From Zobellia nedashkovskayae (GTDB lineage: Bacteria > Bacteroidota > Bacteroidia > Flavobacteriales > Flavobacteriaceae), in contig NZ_JADDXR010000002.1 of the NCBI RefSeq assembly GCF_015330125.1, positions 3,918,685-3,982,684 of the forward strand: 64,000 nt of DNA, read 5' to 3'. Below, in pieces: positions 47,862 through 57,800 of this stretch; position 1 is the first letter of the stretch, and each line of letters opens with the position of its first letter. Under the pieces are notes generated by a model that searched no databases, was not told the origin of the DNA, and worked only from the letters and a program-made list of their open reading frames with translations. A program made the translations under genes and the position numbers.

Positions 47862-48278
47862 TTATTTTCCTATTATTTTTACCGTAACTACACCAAATAC
47901 AATGTGACCAATAAGCATGGCTACTAATCGCATTTGCATAGAGCCATCCATTGGTGGCATTTTGAACATCATACCCATTACTTGCATTCCTATTTGAGCA
48001 ATAACTAGAGCAGCAATACCAAAAGCGACCCCTTTTAACCAAATATTTTTGATGTGTACATTAGGCGCAAAAACAAATCCGTAGCCCAGTGCAAAAAGAA
48101 TCCCCATCATAAAGTGCATAATCCAGCCAACTATAATTGGTACGCCCATTGCGCCAGATAATAATTTCCAAGGAGCCATCTCGGGCATGCCCAAATTAGG
48201 CGCCATTATCATAATAAAAGTCATGACTATTGTTCCTACTATTCCTGCTAAGAAATACTTTGTAATGTTGTTATTCAT
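47862..48278 (-). CDS. Four-helix membrane protein (DUF6789-like)
   Basis: 138 residues with four membrane segments (FLAGIVGTIVMTFIMIMAP, IIVGWIMHFMMGILFALGYGF, GVAFGIAALVIAQIGMQVMG, LVAMLIGHIVFGVVTVKIIG). It is Met-rich around residues 95-115 (MGMMFKMPPMDGSMQMR). It matches the DUF6789 style of small Bacteroidota membrane proteins; function unknown. First gene of the poxB operon; it could anchor or couple the redox enzymes to the membrane (inference). Confidence 0.7.
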   Translation of the reverse strand: MNNNITKYFLAGIVGTIVMTFIMIMAPNLGMPEMAPWKLLSGAMGVPIIVGWIMHFMMGILFALGYGFVFAPNVHIKNIWLKGVAFGIAALVIAQIGMQVMGMMFKMPPMDGSMQMRLVAMLIGHIVFGVVTVKIIGK

Positions 48279-48801
48279 AGTATAATATTAGATTGTTAAA
48301 ACTCTTTTTTCAATATGCTGAGACCAATATAGTCCAGAAGGTTTGGCTATGATTATAACCTGTTCTTTAGCAATAGATAGTATAGGTAGCTCTTGGAGAT
48401 GGGCTGTAATTAAAATAGGAAACCTCTATGAACGAAAAAATTAGATGGTATTCTACAGTGATACGCAAGGTATATGTTATGCTACCTGACGCTTAACCCA
48501 ATCAAAACTAATATTAACGCAGATTTTTAAGCCAATGATTTTTGGGAAACAAGCATATGGGTTAAATTCCCGAATACTAATTATTATATGATATAAATTG
48601 AGCAGCTATAAAACAGAGTATAACAAAATTCAATACCAGCCAATTTTCGTTTTATCGGTTTTCAGCTTTAATGCTGCTTTAGTGCAAAAAATACCTATTT
48701 TTATTACATCAAGTAACGTAACACGTTTTTTATGCCTTGATAAGTAACCACTAACTACGAGGTAAAAGAGTCCCCATTTATCTTAAATCAGGAAAACCAG
48801 A
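48279..48801. other. Intergenic stretch between divergent units
   Basis: About 520 nt holding no supported gene or RNA. It should contain the promoters of both the poxB operon and the GAF kinase. Confidence 0.35.
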
Positions 48802-50142
48802 ATGAATAAAAAAGACCTACAGGATAAAAATCAACTTTCAAAAACGAATGAAAGTGATAACAGTACCGATTTTAATCAGAAAGAAAAAGATAAAATCATT
48901 GAAAGGCAACTGCGTTTTCAAGACCTCTTAATTAGTATTTCTACTAAGTACATTAATTCGGATTTATCGGATATAGATAAGCTAGTTAGGGCCTCCTTGC
49001 AGCAAATAGGGGCGTTTGTAGAATCTGACCGAAGCTATATTTTCTCCTATGATTTTGTAAACAATACCACTTCTAACACCTATGAATGGTGTTCTGAAGG
49101 CATAGAACCGGAAATAGATAATTTGCAGGACATTCCCGTAGATTATATTCCGCAGTGGATAGAAGCACACAAAAAGGGGGAACCATTCTTTGTGGAAGAT
49201 GTAAGTACATTACCAGAAGACGGGGAACATGGTTTACGTGCGGTTTTAGAACCACAGGGCATAAAAAGCTTGATTACCATTCCGAAAATTAAGAACAACG
49301 AGCTGATTGGTTTTATAGGTTTTGATTCAGTTAAAAAAATTAATAAGTATGATGATAATGAAAAGGATATCCTTTTTGTTTATGCCAATATGTTGGTTAA
49401 TGTCATACAGCGAAAAGAGAGCGAAGAACGCATAAAGGAGCAAGAGAAGAAAAAGGAAGAATTACTAAAAAACTTATCGCTCCAGAATGAAGAATTAAAT
49501 GAATATGCTCATGTGGTATCTCATGATTTAAAAGCACCGCTCATAAATATTCACACCTTGGTGAGCTGGTTTATAGATGACAATGCAGATGCTATAGATG
49601 AAGATACCATGCAACCTTTGCACCAAGCATTGTTTAATGTCGAAAAGATGAACTTTTTAATAAAGGGAATTTTAGATTATTCAACGATTGATAAAATTGA
49701 ATCTGAAGACAAGCAAGTAGATTTTAATGTTTTAATTGAAGAGGTTCTAGAAACCATTTTAGTCCCAGGCCATGTAGAAATTAAGGTTCAAGAAAACCTA
49801 CCAAGTTTGTTTGGAAACACGTGGCGATTTAAACAAGTTTTTCAAAATCTAATCCAAAATTCCATAAACTATGGTAAGGAGGAGCAGGGAAGGGTAGAAG
49901 TGGGCTATACGGATAAAGGTGACCATTATGAGTTTTTTGTAAGGGATAATGGTATTGGGATCAAAGCCGCTTATTTTGAACGGATATTTAAAATTTTTAC
50001 CAAATTAGAGAGTACCGGTTCTTCTTCCGGTATAGGGCTATCTATCGTTAAAAGAATTATTAAATATTATAACGGTTCCATTTGGTTAGAAAGTGAAGAG
50101 GGCGTAGGTACTACGTTTTATTTTACGCTTTTGAAGACTTAG
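48802..50142 (+). CDS. GAF-domain sensor histidine kinase
   Basis: 446 residues, no membrane segment. GAF domain (about 45-205, with FVESDRSYIFSYDF and GIKSLITIPKIKNNELIGFIGFDS), coiled coil (about 205-235), HisKA with His241 in HVVSHDLKAPLINI, HATPase_c with N box FQNLIQNSINYG, G1 DNGIGI, G2 GIGLSIVK. A full set of catalytic motifs. It probably senses a small ligand or redox state in the cytoplasm. Orphan; it is divergent from the poxB operon and the orphan receiver at 44668 is about 3.8 kb away, a possible partner. Confidence 0.88.
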   Translation: MNKKDLQDKNQLSKTNESDNSTDFNQKEKDKIIERQLRFQDLLISISTKYINSDLSDIDKLVRASLQQIGAFVESDRSYIFSYDFVNNTTSNTYEWCSEGIEPEIDNLQDIPVDYIPQWIEAHKKGEPFFVEDVSTLPEDGEHGLRAVLEPQGIKSLITIPKIKNNELIGFIGFDSVKKINKYDDNEKDILFVYANMLVNVIQRKESEERIKEQEKKKEELLKNLSLQNEELNEYAHVVSHDLKAPLINIHTLVSWFIDDNADAIDEDTMQPLHQALFNVEKMNFLIKGILDYSTIDKIESEDKQVDFNVLIEEVLETILVPGHVEIKVQENLPSLFGNTWRFKQVFQNLIQNSINYGKEEQGRVEVGYTDKGDHYEFFVRDNGIGIKAAYFERIFKIFTKLESTGSSSGIGLSIVKRIIKYYNGSIWLESEEGVGTTFYFTLLKT

Positions 50143-50387
50143 CAGAAGTGAATTGCTAAACTGATTTTAAGACAACTACTTTAAGGCAAGGGAGTAATGA
50201 CTTAAGAGTATTAAAAGCAGACAAAAGATAACAAAATTCCGAATTTCTTAGCTAAAACTTCAGCATATGACAAATAGTAGCATTATGCCCACTTTATATA
50301 GCTAAACAGTTTAATAATAAACTAAAAACAAGGCCGTTAGATTAATATAGATAATTAATAGTATTGGTTATCCTTTTAAATCTAAGC

Positions 50388-53021
50388 ATGACACCACATT
50401 CAACATCATTAAAAAGTACATTTTTAATCCTATTTATTAGCACTGCTATATTTTCAGCCTGTAAAAAGGATGTAGATTTAGAATCTGCCGCATATGTAAA
50501 TGAAACTACGACCGTCCTTCAAGATAACGATGGTTTAGCAGATGATTTAGACCCTAATCCATTCAATTCAGATAGTGATGGTGATGGTATTCCTGATGGA
50601 ATGGACGTAGACCCAGATGGTGATGGTACAAACGATAATGGTACAGATTCCGATGGCGATGGCATAAATGATGTCTCTGATGTAGATGAAACCGGAGGAA
50701 CGGATTCCGATGCAGATGGTATTGATGATAATGTACTTGATCCAACAGATAATGATGATGACGAATTAGAGGATAATTTAGATCCGGACCCTAACGACCC
50801 CGATACCGATGATGATGGAATTGCCGATGGATCAGATGTGGATGTTGACGGTGATGGCGTGGACGACAATGGTACCGATAGTGATAATGATGGCATTAAT
50901 GATAATGCTGATGATGATACCAATTTAGGTGGTATTATTAGTTTTAGACAAGCTGGTCCTGTTGGTGGGGGATACCCTAATGTAGTAACCTGGGACCCTA
51001 ATGTGCAAGGCAAATTATATTATGGCTCCGATATTGGTGGAACCGGTAGATCAACAAATTATGGTAAAGACTTTGAATCAGTTGGTCGCGGACTTGGATA
51101 TGAAGAATCGCATCAAAAAATTGCTGCGCTAAATGCGGTTAATGTCAATGGTAGTACGGTAATCGTTGGTGGCACTGGTTTTAAAGGTACTGGTGGTGAA
51201 GTGATTTCCTCAACAAACGGAGGCGATACATGGCATCACGATTCTTCCAATATTTCTTTTTCTGCTCAAAACAGTAATGCACCTTTACCTACGGGTAGAC
51301 CACGATCCACAGACCCTAGTTTAATTCAGTGGGTAAGTGGTTCCACTTGGGTTGCTGGAACCTACAAAGATGGCGTATGGATTTCCACAAACAACAGAAC
51401 TAGCTGGAGCAAATTAGATGTTTTTAATGGTAATGTTTTTGTACGTGCCATGGCAATGTCTCCAGAGGACCCTAATACCGTTTATGTTGGTTTGTGGGGA
51501 GATGATTCTTCCATAGAGAATAAAGGTCTCTGGCAAATTAATAACCTAGATGGAAATCCATCAGCAAGTAAAGTTTCCGGTATTCCAGACGTTGTAGAGT
51601 CCATTGTAGTTCTTGGAAATAGAATGTACTTGGCTTGTGGAGCATTTGGACTTAGAAGATTTGTGCCCTCGAACAATAATTTAAGTGATATCACAGGACC
51701 TATTGGAACATCTGTAATGTCTACCGCTGTTCATGGTGTTGAAGGAACATGGGATACAGATAGAATCGTAGTAGGTACTGCAGAGGGTGATGGTGATATA
51801 TGGATGTCGGAGGATAGCGGTTCCACTTGGACGAATACTACATCATCTGGTGTAGCAATCAATCCTTGGGGAAGCAATAATAATTTGATTGTTTTTGAAA
51901 CCCATGGAAGTTGGGCTTTAGGAGGCTCAAATTGCGATATAGCAACCATTCAAATTTCTCCGCATGACCCAGATGCATGGGTAGTATGTGCCACTTCTGC
52001 CATTTGGACAACTGTAGATGCAGGAGCTACCTGGAGACCTGCAAACGGGTTTCAAATACTCACCTTTAGAGATGTAGAAATTAACTCAACTGGTGTTATT
52101 GCTGCTGGTAACGTAGATCATGATGTGGTCTTGTCCATTGATGGAGGGTCAGAATGGAAAGCGGTTGGCTTAGGCAATGTAACCGTAGGCCATGGACTCA
52201 CATTTTCGCCCGACGGCTCTGAATTAGCTTTTGGTGATGGCGAACGAGATAATAATACAGATGGAGGAAAATTGGCAGTAGCTTCTTCTCCTGAGACACC
52301 ATCGTCTCCCGAACTTATTGAAGTAAATAATCCTGCGGCACCCAAGAGAATCGTTGGTGTGGAATGGATTAATCTGATAGATGGAACCGAACGCTTGGTT
52401 GCGGCAATAGACAATGGCGGCATTAGAACCGTAGACCGAACGAATGGAAGTTGGAGTAATTGGAATACAAGAACTACGGCATTTATGGGTGCTCAAGATA
52501 ATGGACGATTACGTTGCTCCGTTGTATCCAATGGCGGGTCTACCATTTTTGTTTATGATCGTAAAACAGGTGTTTGGAAAAGTACGGACTACGGTGAAAA
52601 CTGGATACAAATTCTAGCAACTCCTGCAGGTGAAGACCAGGGATATTTAGCTTTTGATAAGGCAAATGATCGTTTGTATATTGCAACGCCATTGGTGGTA
52701 CTGAGAATGGATGATGCATCTACTTCCAATGCCACCACTAATTTATCTGTTCCAACAGATAACCCTGGAGCTATTGCTTTAGACCCGTATGGTCGCCTTT
52801 TGGTTTTTGCAGAACCTGAAAATGTGAATAAGGAAGATACTGCTCTATATAGAAATGAAAAACCAGAAACTAATGACAATGACTGGATAGATATTGCCGA
52901 CAATACGATAAAAAGAGTAGTACCACCTGTTACGGATATAGATGTATCAGCAGAATATATTGTTTTGGTAACCGCAGGTAAAGGAATGTTGGTTTCAGAA
53001 AACGATGCCCCAAATCCATAA
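50388..53021 (+). CDS. Asp-rich lipoprotein with BNR/VPS10-like propeller
   Basis: 877 residues from ATG 50388. Lipobox IFSACKK (Cys25). Residues about 45-180 are Ca-binding thrombospondin type-3-like repeats (DSDGDGIPDG, DVDGDGVDDNGTDSDNDG). The remainder is a large propeller with BNR/Asp-box-like signatures (STNGGDTWHHD, SEDSGSTWTNT, TVDAGATWRP, STDYGENWIQ), as in GH74 xyloglucanase-like and VPS10/sortilin proteins. The catalytic acids of GH74 were not located. It is probably cell-surface anchored and may bind or cleave polysaccharide. Confidence 0.8.
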   Translation: MTPHSTSLKSTFLILFISTAIFSACKKDVDLESAAYVNETTTVLQDNDGLADDLDPNPFNSDSDGDGIPDGMDVDPDGDGTNDNGTDSDGDGINDVSDVDETGGTDSDADGIDDNVLDPTDNDDDELEDNLDPDPNDPDTDDDGIADGSDVDVDGDGVDDNGTDSDNDGINDNADDDTNLGGIISFRQAGPVGGGYPNVVTWDPNVQGKLYYGSDIGGTGRSTNYGKDFESVGRGLGYEESHQKIAALNAVNVNGSTVIVGGTGFKGTGGEVISSTNGGDTWHHDSSNISFSAQNSNAPLPTGRPRSTDPSLIQWVSGSTWVAGTYKDGVWISTNNRTSWSKLDVFNGNVFVRAMAMSPEDPNTVYVGLWGDDSSIENKGLWQINNLDGNPSASKVSGIPDVVESIVVLGNRMYLACGAFGLRRFVPSNNNLSDITGPIGTSVMSTAVHGVEGTWDTDRIVVGTAEGDGDIWMSEDSGSTWTNTTSSGVAINPWGSNNNLIVFETHGSWALGGSNCDIATIQISPHDPDAWVVCATSAIWTTVDAGATWRPANGFQILTFRDVEINSTGVIAAGNVDHDVVLSIDGGSEWKAVGLGNVTVGHGLTFSPDGSELAFGDGERDNNTDGGKLAVASSPETPSSPELIEVNNPAAPKRIVGVEWINLIDGTERLVAAIDNGGIRTVDRTNGSWSNWNTRTTAFMGAQDNGRLRCSVVSNGGSTIFVYDRKTGVWKSTDYGENWIQILATPAGEDQGYLAFDKANDRLYIATPLVVLRMDDASTSNATTNLSVPTDNPGAIALDPYGRLLVFAEPENVNKEDTALYRNEKPETNDNDWIDIADNTIKRVVPPVTDIDVSAEYIVLVTAGKGMLVSENDAPNP

Positions 53022-53369
53022 AATTTCACTAAAACTAATTTACTCCATAATCGAGACTAAATGCTCCGAGGTTTGCCTCAAAATCAAAGTGTATTCCTAA
53101 TAATGCCTTGCGCAAAGCAATTATTGTTTCTCCTTCTTTCAATTCTACTTCTAAAAGTTTTTTGAGCTTTCAAAAGCTATATTTTAATCTATTTTTAAAG
53201 CGGAATCACCTACAGTTAGTTTAAATGTGATGAAACAGCTATGAGAAACCTCGTAAAATGTTAATACCCATTGGTTATGTTAGTGCTTACTATTTAAGGA
53301 TATATATTTGTATGTAGTAACCAGAACAGAATTAGTAAATTAAAAAATCATATAAAACAACAATAGATT
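53022..53369. other. Intergenic stretch
   Basis: Nothing convincing seen. A weak inverted pattern lies around 53098-53126 (AATAATGCC with GCAATTATT). Confidence 0.35.
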
Positions 53370-53660
53370 ATGAGTCAATTAACCGTTGTAGCTAAAATTT
53401 TAGTTAAAGAAGAAAAAAGAGATTTTGTACTAGCAGAACTTTTAAAACTAATCCCTATAACTAGAGCAGAAAAAGGATGTATAAATTATGTCTTGCATCA
53501 AGACAATGAGAATCCAAATGTATTCTTATTTCATGAAAACTGGGAAAGTCGCGAACTATGGCAAGATCATATGGGCAATAGTCATTTAGCTGAATATATG
53601 AAAGCTACGGATGGTGCTGTTGAAGATTTCGAATTAAACGAAATGACTGTTATTGGCTAA
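53370..53660 (+). CDS. Antibiotic biosynthesis monooxygenase-type protein
   Basis: 96 residues, a dimeric alpha+beta barrel of the ABM/YgiN type. LTVVAKILVKEEKRDFVLAELLKLIPITRAEKGCINYVLHQD and FLFHENWESRELWQDHMGNSHLAEYM are typical. YgiN is a quinol monooxygenase; many relatives are uncharacterised. Monocistronic with its own terminator. A role in quinone chemistry fits the neighbouring redox genes but is not shown. Confidence 0.85.
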   Translation: MSQLTVVAKILVKEEKRDFVLAELLKLIPITRAEKGCINYVLHQDNENPNVFLFHENWESRELWQDHMGNSHLAEYMKATDGAVEDFELNEMTVIG

Positions 53661-53672
53661 TAATAATCTAAG

Positions 53673-53705
53673 CGCACTTTATAAAATTATAAAGTGCGTT
53701 TTTGT
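53673..53705 (+). terminator. Terminator after ABM gene
   Basis: CGCACTTTATA (53673-53683) pairs with TATAAAGTGCG (53688-53698), followed by TTTTTG. Confidence 0.9.
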
Positions 53706-53839
53706 TTTATAAAACAAATTCATATTAACTGACCAAAGACAGGAGGAAGACCCAAGTTTATGGACTTGTATTTTATTTGAAAACGCTAAAAAGAATAAAA
53801 GAGTTACCGTAATTTTGTGGTTCATATAATTTCAGAATA

Positions 53840-54439
53840 TTGCTAGAGAAAAGACAACAAGTACCCCAAGAACAATTTATAGATGCAGATAATTTCATTT
53901 ATTGTTTAGAAGGCGTTCAAGATATAGAAACGGACCAAGTTACCGAAGCACAAGAAAATTTGGTGCAATTGGCCATGAAATATGGTATAGCAAGCATTTA
54001 TAAAACCTGCGATACCATTGAAGGATTAGAAGATAGCTTAAATGCTTTGGTCTTGGATGATCATAATTTTAAAGACTATGAAATTATCTACTTGGTTATG
54101 TCAGGCGAAGCCAATAGTATTTGCTTAAACGACTACTACTACAGTTTACAAGAAATAGCAGAAATTTTTGAGGGACGGTTAAAAGGAAAAATTTTACATT
54201 TCTCAAATGCAAAAATCCTAGATTTAGACGAAGAGGAAGCTCAATATTTTTTGGATATCACTAATGCAAAAGCTATTTCTGGCTACGGCAATGCATATAA
54301 CGGAGTAAGTAGCGCTAACCTTGACAAGGCATTCTTTAACTTATTTAAAGAAGACGATGATATGTTAGATGTTGTAGAAGAGCTTCATCAAAGGCATTAC
54401 AATGTCTGCAAATTACTAGATTTTAGATTGTATTATTGA
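53840..54439 (+). CDS. DUF6642 family protein
   Basis: 199 residues from TTG 53840; no in-frame ATG lies upstream. The FIYCLEGVQDIETDQVT segment begins the conserved part, preceded by about 17 extra residues. The order NLVQLAMKYGIASIYKTCDTIEGLEDSLNALV, then YEIIYLVMSGEANSI, then GKILHFSNAKILDLDEEEAQYFLDITNAKAISGYG, is that of the DUF6642 family, a soluble Bacteroidota family of unknown role resembling caspase-like or CHAT-associated folds only in outline. A decayed copy of its 3' end lies at 59363-59416. Confidence 0.75.
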   Translation: MLEKRQQVPQEQFIDADNFIYCLEGVQDIETDQVTEAQENLVQLAMKYGIASIYKTCDTIEGLEDSLNALVLDDHNFKDYEIIYLVMSGEANSICLNDYYYSLQEIAEIFEGRLKGKILHFSNAKILDLDEEEAQYFLDITNAKAISGYGNAYNGVSSANLDKAFFNLFKEDDDMLDVVEELHQRHYNVCKLLDFRLYY

Positions 54440-54460
54440 AGCTTGATAGCTACAATATGA

Positions 54461-54498
54461 AATCAATCTTCATTGATTCTTTTTCTTTTTTATTTTTT
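54461..54498 (+). terminator. Terminator after DUF6642 gene
   Basis: AATCAAT (54461-54467) pairs with ATTGATT (54472-54478), loop CTTC, followed by a long T-rich tract. Confidence 0.7.
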
Positions 54499-54818
54499 TT
54501 GTTAAAGGTTATGAAATCGAAGAATGAACTTAAGCGATAGCGAAACTTCATTTATGATTCATGAATGCCTTAAAAAACAATAAACAAGCAATGACTAAAC
54601 ACTCATTAAATAACCCGACGTTAGGAGGGAAGTGAAGTGTGAGTGGTAAATAATTATGCAATAGCTCCAATAATATATATTCCTTTTTTAAATTTTCCGC
54701 ACTTTCATTCAAGTAAAGAATAATTGCTAAAGTTCAGCACTTTGGTAGTTGATCGAACTTTGATGGTGTTACAAAAATTATTAAAATAAACCTTTAACAT
54801 TTTCGTTTTGAAAAGGAT
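54499..54818. other. Intergenic stretch
   Basis: No gene. It contains a copy of the AGGAGGGAAGTG motif (54623-54634). Confidence 0.4.
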
Positions 54819-54869
54819 ATGTTAAAAAACCGCAATTGCTACCTACCAAACTTTCATACCATAAACCTT

Positions 54870-57800
54870 ATGGAAATACGACTACTATCTTTCCTGTTTT
54901 TGTTTATTTCATTTAGCTTATCTGCACAAATAGAGTTTCAAGAGGGTCTTTTGTTTAGCGTTAATGAGGGTTCTGGAACAAGTTTTCATGATGCTTTCTT
55001 GGAAGATATTGATTCAGATGGTGATCTAGATATTTTGGTTACATCAAAAAATGATAACTTAAAACCGGTGGTATGGTTTGAAAATATTGATGGAAATGGC
55101 ACATTCGGTCCTTCAAAAGAAATTATTCCATTTACTAGTGGAAATCCATTATTATTTCAAGATTTAGATTTGGATGGGGATAAAGATTTGATAGCTCCTT
55201 TTGTCAATGGGTCTAGTATTTTCTGGTATAAAAATATAAACGGGTCTGATGGCTTTTCTGAGCAGAAAACAATCTTTCAAAAACCTTCTTGTCGTTACTA
55301 TAAAATCGCCGTTGGAGATATAGACGGTGATTTAAAAATGGACATAGTAGCTGCTAGTGGTCAAAATAGTGGTAATTCAACAATAGAAATTGCATGGTTT
55401 AAAAGCAACGATGGTTTTGATACGTCAAATAGTGTATCGGAGATTACCATAAATGATAGTATGCTTTCCAATTCAAATATGATGTTGGAAGATTTTGATG
55501 GAGATGGTGACTTAGATGTGTTGGCAACAATTTCAGTTTCCGATAGCCCATCTAGTTTGAATTATGAAAGACTTTTGTGGTATGAAAATTTAGATGGTCA
55601 GGGCAATTTTAATGATGGTAATGTTATCATATCAAACATTGGGGATAGTTATGGTGTAAATTTAGGTTTATACAACCTAACCGCTCCAGATATAGATAAT
55701 GATGGTGATTTGGATATTCTTTTTAATACCGGTAAAAGAATAGGCTGGCTTGAAAACGATGGTATAGGTAGTTTTAGTTCCATCAAATATATAGAGGCTT
55801 CAGAAAGTACTACCGTTTCAAAATTTAATAGTACGCTTGCTGTTGATATAGATGGTGATGGCGATCTGGATATTTATGGAAGTACCGAAAAACAAGATTT
55901 TATAAATGGAGAATCTATTTATAACTATGGTTATGCATGGTTTGAAAACCTTGATGGTTTTGGTAATTTCGGGATTTTACAGAACCATTTTATTGAATCT
56001 TTTACAAATGATAATTGGAGTGACAACATTAGGTTTAGAGACCCAAAGGCTACAGCTGTAGGCGATATAAATGAAGATGGTCTAATAGATATATTAACGG
56101 TACACTCAAATGATAGTTTTTATAGAGATGATTTTTCTATTGTTCTGCACAAGAATTTAGGCCAACAAAAAAATGAAATCAAAGGTAAGGTACAACTCGA
56201 TTTTGATGAAAATGGTTGTAGCGATACTGATAAAGCCATAGCAAAGTATAAAGTGGTTGCAACAAATGGCGATAATAGTTATGTCACGTATACTTTGAGT
56301 AACGGATATTATCAACTTTTTGTTGATGAGGGAAATTATGAAGTTTCGGTTGAACCCTATTATAATGATTGGTTTTCAACTAATCCAGAAAGTGAAACAA
56401 CTAGTTTCACAGGTATAGGCAATACTCAACAAATTGACCTCTGTTTTACAAAGAATCAAACCATAAATGATTTAAATGTCAGGATTGTGCCGCTAAATGA
56501 GCCTAGACCTGGTTTTGATGTTTCTTACGAATTGATTTATACTAATGCAGGTACAACAATTTTAGACGGATCTGTTGATTTTGAATTTGATAATCGATTA
56601 CAATTTTTAGGTGCAGATACCGCCATTGAAACTCAAACGCAAAACGCCATAACATTTCTATACGATCAACTACTTCCTTTGGAGTCTAGAAAAGTGGCTT
56701 TGGATTTTAACATACCTACTATTCCCGAGGTCAATCTTTTCGATGTTTTAACATTTAAGGCCAGCATTGACCCTAAAAATGGTGATGCTACATGGCCGGA
56801 TAATGATTTTACGCTTCGTGAAATTGTTATTGGTTCTTACGATCCAAATGATATTAGAATCATAGAGGGCGATTCCATTTTCATTAGAGATGCTGACGAA
56901 TATTTGACCTATTTGATTCGATTTCAAAATACAGGTACTGCATCTGCCATAAACGTTAGAGTTAATCATGAATTAGACGCAAACTTAGATTGGAACACTT
57001 TTGTTCCAATTTCTTCTAGTCACTCTAATGTAACCACAATTACGAACGGTAAAGATGTAGAATTTTTCTTTGAAAACATTTTTCTGCCGGATAGTGAATC
57101 CAACGAACCGGAAAGCCATGGTTACATTTCCTTTAAAATAAAACCAAAAAATGATATCTCAATTGGAGATAAGATAGAGAGTCTGGCAAATATTTATTTT
57201 GATTTCAATCCACCTATCATTACAAATACGGCAACTACAGAATTTATTGATGATCCGTTACCATTGAATTCTGTAATAGTAGAGTTTCAACCTATTTCTT
57301 GTCCATACCAGAGTGATGGTATTATTCAAGTGCAGGCAGCAGGTGGTAAAGAACCATACACCTATCACTTATTGGATGCTTATGGAAACCCAACAACCAC
57401 TCAGACTAGCAATTTATTTGAAAACATAAAGGCTGGGTTTTACACGACCAAAGTAATTGATGATTATGGTGACGAACACATCGCATACATAAATATTGAA
57501 AACCCTGAAATTTTTAAAGTATCAACAAGTGTCACCGGCGTAAGCTGTAACGGTGCTACAAATGGTAAAGTTGAGATAACTGTAATGGGAGACGACGGTC
57601 CGTTTAATTATGGTCTTAGCGGTGCGGATTTCCAATCTTTAAATATAATTGATGGGCTTTCAGAAGGTAATCATGTAATTGCAGTAGTAAATAGTAAGGG
57701 CTGTACGGTATATAAACAAGTTACGATTGGGGTAAAAGAAAACATAACTGATTTGGATGGCGATGGAATTGACGATGCATGTGATGAAGATATTGATGGT

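Noticed and set aside
47848-48042. N-terminal extension of the flavodoxin-fold gene
   Set aside because: The extra 65 residues are a shadow of the membrane-protein gene in another frame (Cys/Tyr/Asn-rich, no structure). The flavodoxin motif begins right after ATG 47847.
44287-48420. GTAATTAAAATAGG occurring upstream of two stress-type genes
   Set aside because: A shared 14-mer this AT-rich is expected by chance in 64 kb, and distances to the genes differ. Not treated as a regulatory site.
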